Assembly (NCBI GenBank): GCA_002633005.1
Contig: NMRA01000206.1
Span: 395,250 to 459,249 of the forward strand
Direction of reading: 5' to 3'
Length of the DNA: 64,000 nt
Source of the DNA: Phoronis australis
Lineage: Eukaryota; Phoronida; Phoronidae
Below the pieces are notes generated by a model. That model was not told the DNA's origin, made no database searches, and worked only from the letters and a program-made list of their open reading frames with translations. The position numbers were made by a program, and so were the translations under genes. Positions 61,276-64,000 of the stretch are shown piece by piece (position 1 is the stretch's first letter; each line of letters starts with the position of its first letter).

Positions 61276-61686
61276 AGTGCATAGGTGTGTGCAAGTGGTC
61301 GGTGGCGATGTGATCGATAAACTTCCGACCAAACCTTGTTTCCACAAGGCCGCTTTTCAGTATAGGTGGCGCTGTATCAGAGAGTATAACATAGTTACAA
61401 ACACTGAAATCATCTCCAATTTGACTAGGGAACAACATGACACCAATCTCATAATGAAAGTGATCTGATTCAAAGGAAGGCCGGTTTCTAGCCACATAAA
61501 ATATGACTTCTTCATCAACACCAACTGAAAAACATAATACTCCCAATACCTACCTAAAGAGCAACCAGCATGACACGAATTCAGTTACAGGACAAAAAGA
61601 AACATCAAAAAGTCTCGGCAGATGCACAAACGTGTCTACTCTAACCTCTTCTTTAGATGAAAGACAACAATGCGCACTCATGCCCA

Positions 61687-61900
61687 TGATGCAGTGGGTA
61701 AAGCGGTCATGTGGGTTGGGTTCAATAGATCAGAGTGTTGCCCATTACCTCTAGGTGAGTGAACAAGAATGGGACGACCCTAGGATACAGGTGTAATGCC
61801 TGGTTGGCTGTGAGAGGATGGGTAATGTTACAAAGTGTCAATGTGATAAACACGTTTTATATTGGTACAAGTGTTGATGGATGGCATTTGTACAGGGAGA
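61687..61900 (+). mobile_element. Possible degraded tRNA-derived SINE
   Basis: ATGCAGTGGGTAAAGCGG resembles an A box and TGGGTTGGGTTCAATAG a damaged B box. The tail is not recognised. Confidence 0.3.
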
Positions 61901-62656
61901 CTAGTGCATAACACAAACGTTTTGTGATGTTGAGTGCTCGCAAGTTATTCACTGTATGCAAGTCTAGTGATTGTATTCTGCGACATATGTCAATCAGGAC
62001 GGGTTAAAGATGAAGTTCTTTTCTATTTTTTATTTTACTGTCATTTATATGAAAATATTAAATTGATTTGCTATGCTACTGTCAATTGTATTTCTGATGT
62101 ATCCATGTAGTATTCAGTGACATAAATTAATTCTTGTGTTATTTAAAGATTGTAATCTTTACATAGGATGTGTGCCTTAAGGGACACTACTCTAAATACA
62201 TATTCATTCACTCATTCATTGTTATGTATTAAAACATGCTTCAACCTGAAACTACATCATAAATACCCCAAAGATTGAATATTTGATTTTTAAAACGATT
62301 TATTTACACAATGTTGTAACAACAAATAACAACAACCATTTCATACAAATAAAACACAAATAAACTTTGCGTAACTCAGGGCGAAACATACGAATATGGC
62401 AGGGTAAGAGAAAGCTTTATGTTGAGGACATGCCATGTGTAAATGAAATAACGTCACACGGTTGCCTTGACGATCTTGACCGAGCCTATAAAGATGAAGA
62501 ACTCAGTCCCCACAAACAGCATAAGATGCATGAATGCATTACAACTGATATGCTGTCCAACAATGCAGCTTCACATTCAATGACTGCCCACACACTCCAT
62601 TGCAGTTTTTTTGTGATGTAACACAAGATCTCATGCAATTTAGAATTTGAGGACTA

Positions 62657-62905
62657 TACCGTAAAATACCTCCAAGTAAGGGCACAATATGTCCGACAGC
62701 TGAAATTTTGTTACGTTATGTTATTCATATAAGATATTAGCAACAAATTAATGTTTTACCATGTTAAGTTTTGTATTATATCTACCATCACACAAGATAT
62801 TGATAACTTCTGGGCACTCACAACAATGTACTAAGAAGACACTGAAAAATGAAAACCAGGAACTTTGGCAATTTTTTGTTCGAAATTTGCGAGATTTTAC
62901 CGTAT
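62657..62905. mobile_element. Family B MITE copy
   Basis: The left end is ACCGTAAAATACCTCCAAGT and the inverted right end GCGAGATTTTACCGTA. The interior phrase is 'GGGCACTCACAACAATG', the reverse of the family centre. Confidence 0.65.
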
Positions 62906-63876
62906 GAATAACTTTAACGCTGTCCGAAATCCAAGTAGGACTTTAGCTCATTAAGTTGACGTAGGAAAATAAAATGTTATAATATAGTTAACTTCGGGGC
63001 GTTGTTAAATCTCAGAAATGGCCGATCAGATTCATGTGAAACATTCACATACTATGCTTGGTGCGCTATTCCTCAAGTCACTTTTAGGAATTGTTTTGGA
63101 AATCTTCCACTTTTGTATGAGGGGCTATCAAAAATTGGACTTAAAGGATTTTCATGAAAAGAAATAATTTAGAAAACTGTAACGGTTTTGAGATTATATC
63201 TCGAACAATTACATTAAATGAAATTCGGCCGTGTTAATGATACCAATATATCAAGTCGCTCGTTTGCTAAATTTTAGAAAAAAGACATGGTCACATAATC
63301 CAATGAATGTCAGACTGGAAAAAAAGATGAATATCAAATTCTAAAAGCTTTCTACTTTAAGGACATTTTTGCTGTTACAGGACTAAAACCTGACCTTAAA
63401 TTACAGTGAAATAACTGCACAATTAGGGTATTTTGAAAAATGTCCCACATTTACTTTGGCCCACTTACTTAAACAGAAGCTATTTTTTATGTTTGAGCCA
63501 GTATCTTACTCGGTGAAACTAAGTACCTGTAACTCATTGTTCATGAACCATACCGATGCTGTAGTTTTAAGGTTTCTCTGAGTCCCGAAAATCCGCATGA
63601 CGTAACATGGTGAATTCCTTTTCCCGGTTTACAAATGTCATCTTATTCCCTGGACTTATTTGTCACCGGAAGTTCCTCTCTCGACCCGTGTTTGGAGTAA
63701 TAGACCAGTCAAGTATGTTGTGCATTGACTCGCATGTTACGCCATTTATTACGTGACAAATTAAACACAATCTATCATCTCCCAAATACTTGATCCATTG
63801 TGTCCAAGAGTAGGTGTGTTTGGTTGTCTGTGTGCACAAATACGTACCTGTATACATTAAACATACACACATACAA

Positions 63877-63879
<3 letters not shown>

Positions 63880-63929
<50 letters not shown>
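63880..63929. repeat. (CA)n microsatellite
   Basis: About 25 uninterrupted CA units, preceded by interrupted ones (ACATACACACATACAAACAT). Confidence 0.97.
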
Positions 63930-63930
<1 letters not shown>

Positions 63931-64000
63931 TGTGTACTTACAACAACTAGGTGAAGTATTTAAACTGACCGACAGCTTTCTTGTCTAAAGGATTTTGGCG

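Noticed and set aside
1-64000. CRISPR arrays, operons, phage or plasmid modules, rRNA
   Set aside because: None were seen; the window is an animal chromosome segment with spliced genes.

Overview
This is eukaryotic nuclear DNA from an invertebrate animal. It is AT-rich, and short exons (66-407 bp) are separated by long introns with GT-AG splice sites and consistent reading phase. Transposon fragments, a CA microsatellite and a 168-base run of N (a scaffold gap) are also present. The two genes and the repeat types suit a marine invertebrate, perhaps a mollusc or another lophotrochozoan. The phylum is inference; I cannot fix it from the sequence.

Gene 1 (positions 1-2208, + strand) is the 3' end of a phospholipase B1-like GDSL lipase gene. 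Five exons join in phase (1-84, 345-519, 1087-1188, 1606-1671, 2176-2208) and end at TAA. A polyadenylation signal follows at 2288. The catalytic Asp/His block ([12 protein letters not shown]) is present. The nucleophile serine end lies outside the window.

Gene 2 (minus strand, coding 49873 to 6360) is a complete class 5 semaphorin. I assembled 18 coding exons by hand. All junctions keep phase and give 3282 nt, or 1093 residues plus stop. The product has a signal peptide, a Sema domain, a PSI domain, seven thrombospondin type 1 repeats (the fourth is the atypical one specific to class 5), a glycine-zipper transmembrane helix and a basic, Ser/Asn-rich tail of about 90 residues. Intron 1 is about 24 kb. 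The two genes are convergent, about 1.4 kb apart between their candidate poly(A) signals.

Intron 1 holds the assembly gap (34975-35142). It is flanked by two nearly identical segments of about 2.32 kb in direct orientation, either a recent tandem duplication or two haplotypes left side by side. Introns, the 3' UTR and the upstream region carry several repeat families. Family A is a foldback MITE of about 110 bp that is nearly all stem. Family B is a MITE of about 220-250 bp in ten or more copies. There are also tRNA-derived SINEs, a LINE 3' end, several minisatellites and a 154-bp tandem repeat. The end of family A has been amplified into a 51-bp minisatellite directly against the 3' splice site of semaphorin exon 7.

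Upstream of the semaphorin (50.1-64 kb) I see no convincing protein-coding gene. It holds repeats, a G-rich quadruplex candidate and a few unproven exon-like or promoter-like signals. There is no CRISPR array, operon, rRNA or complete tRNA gene.
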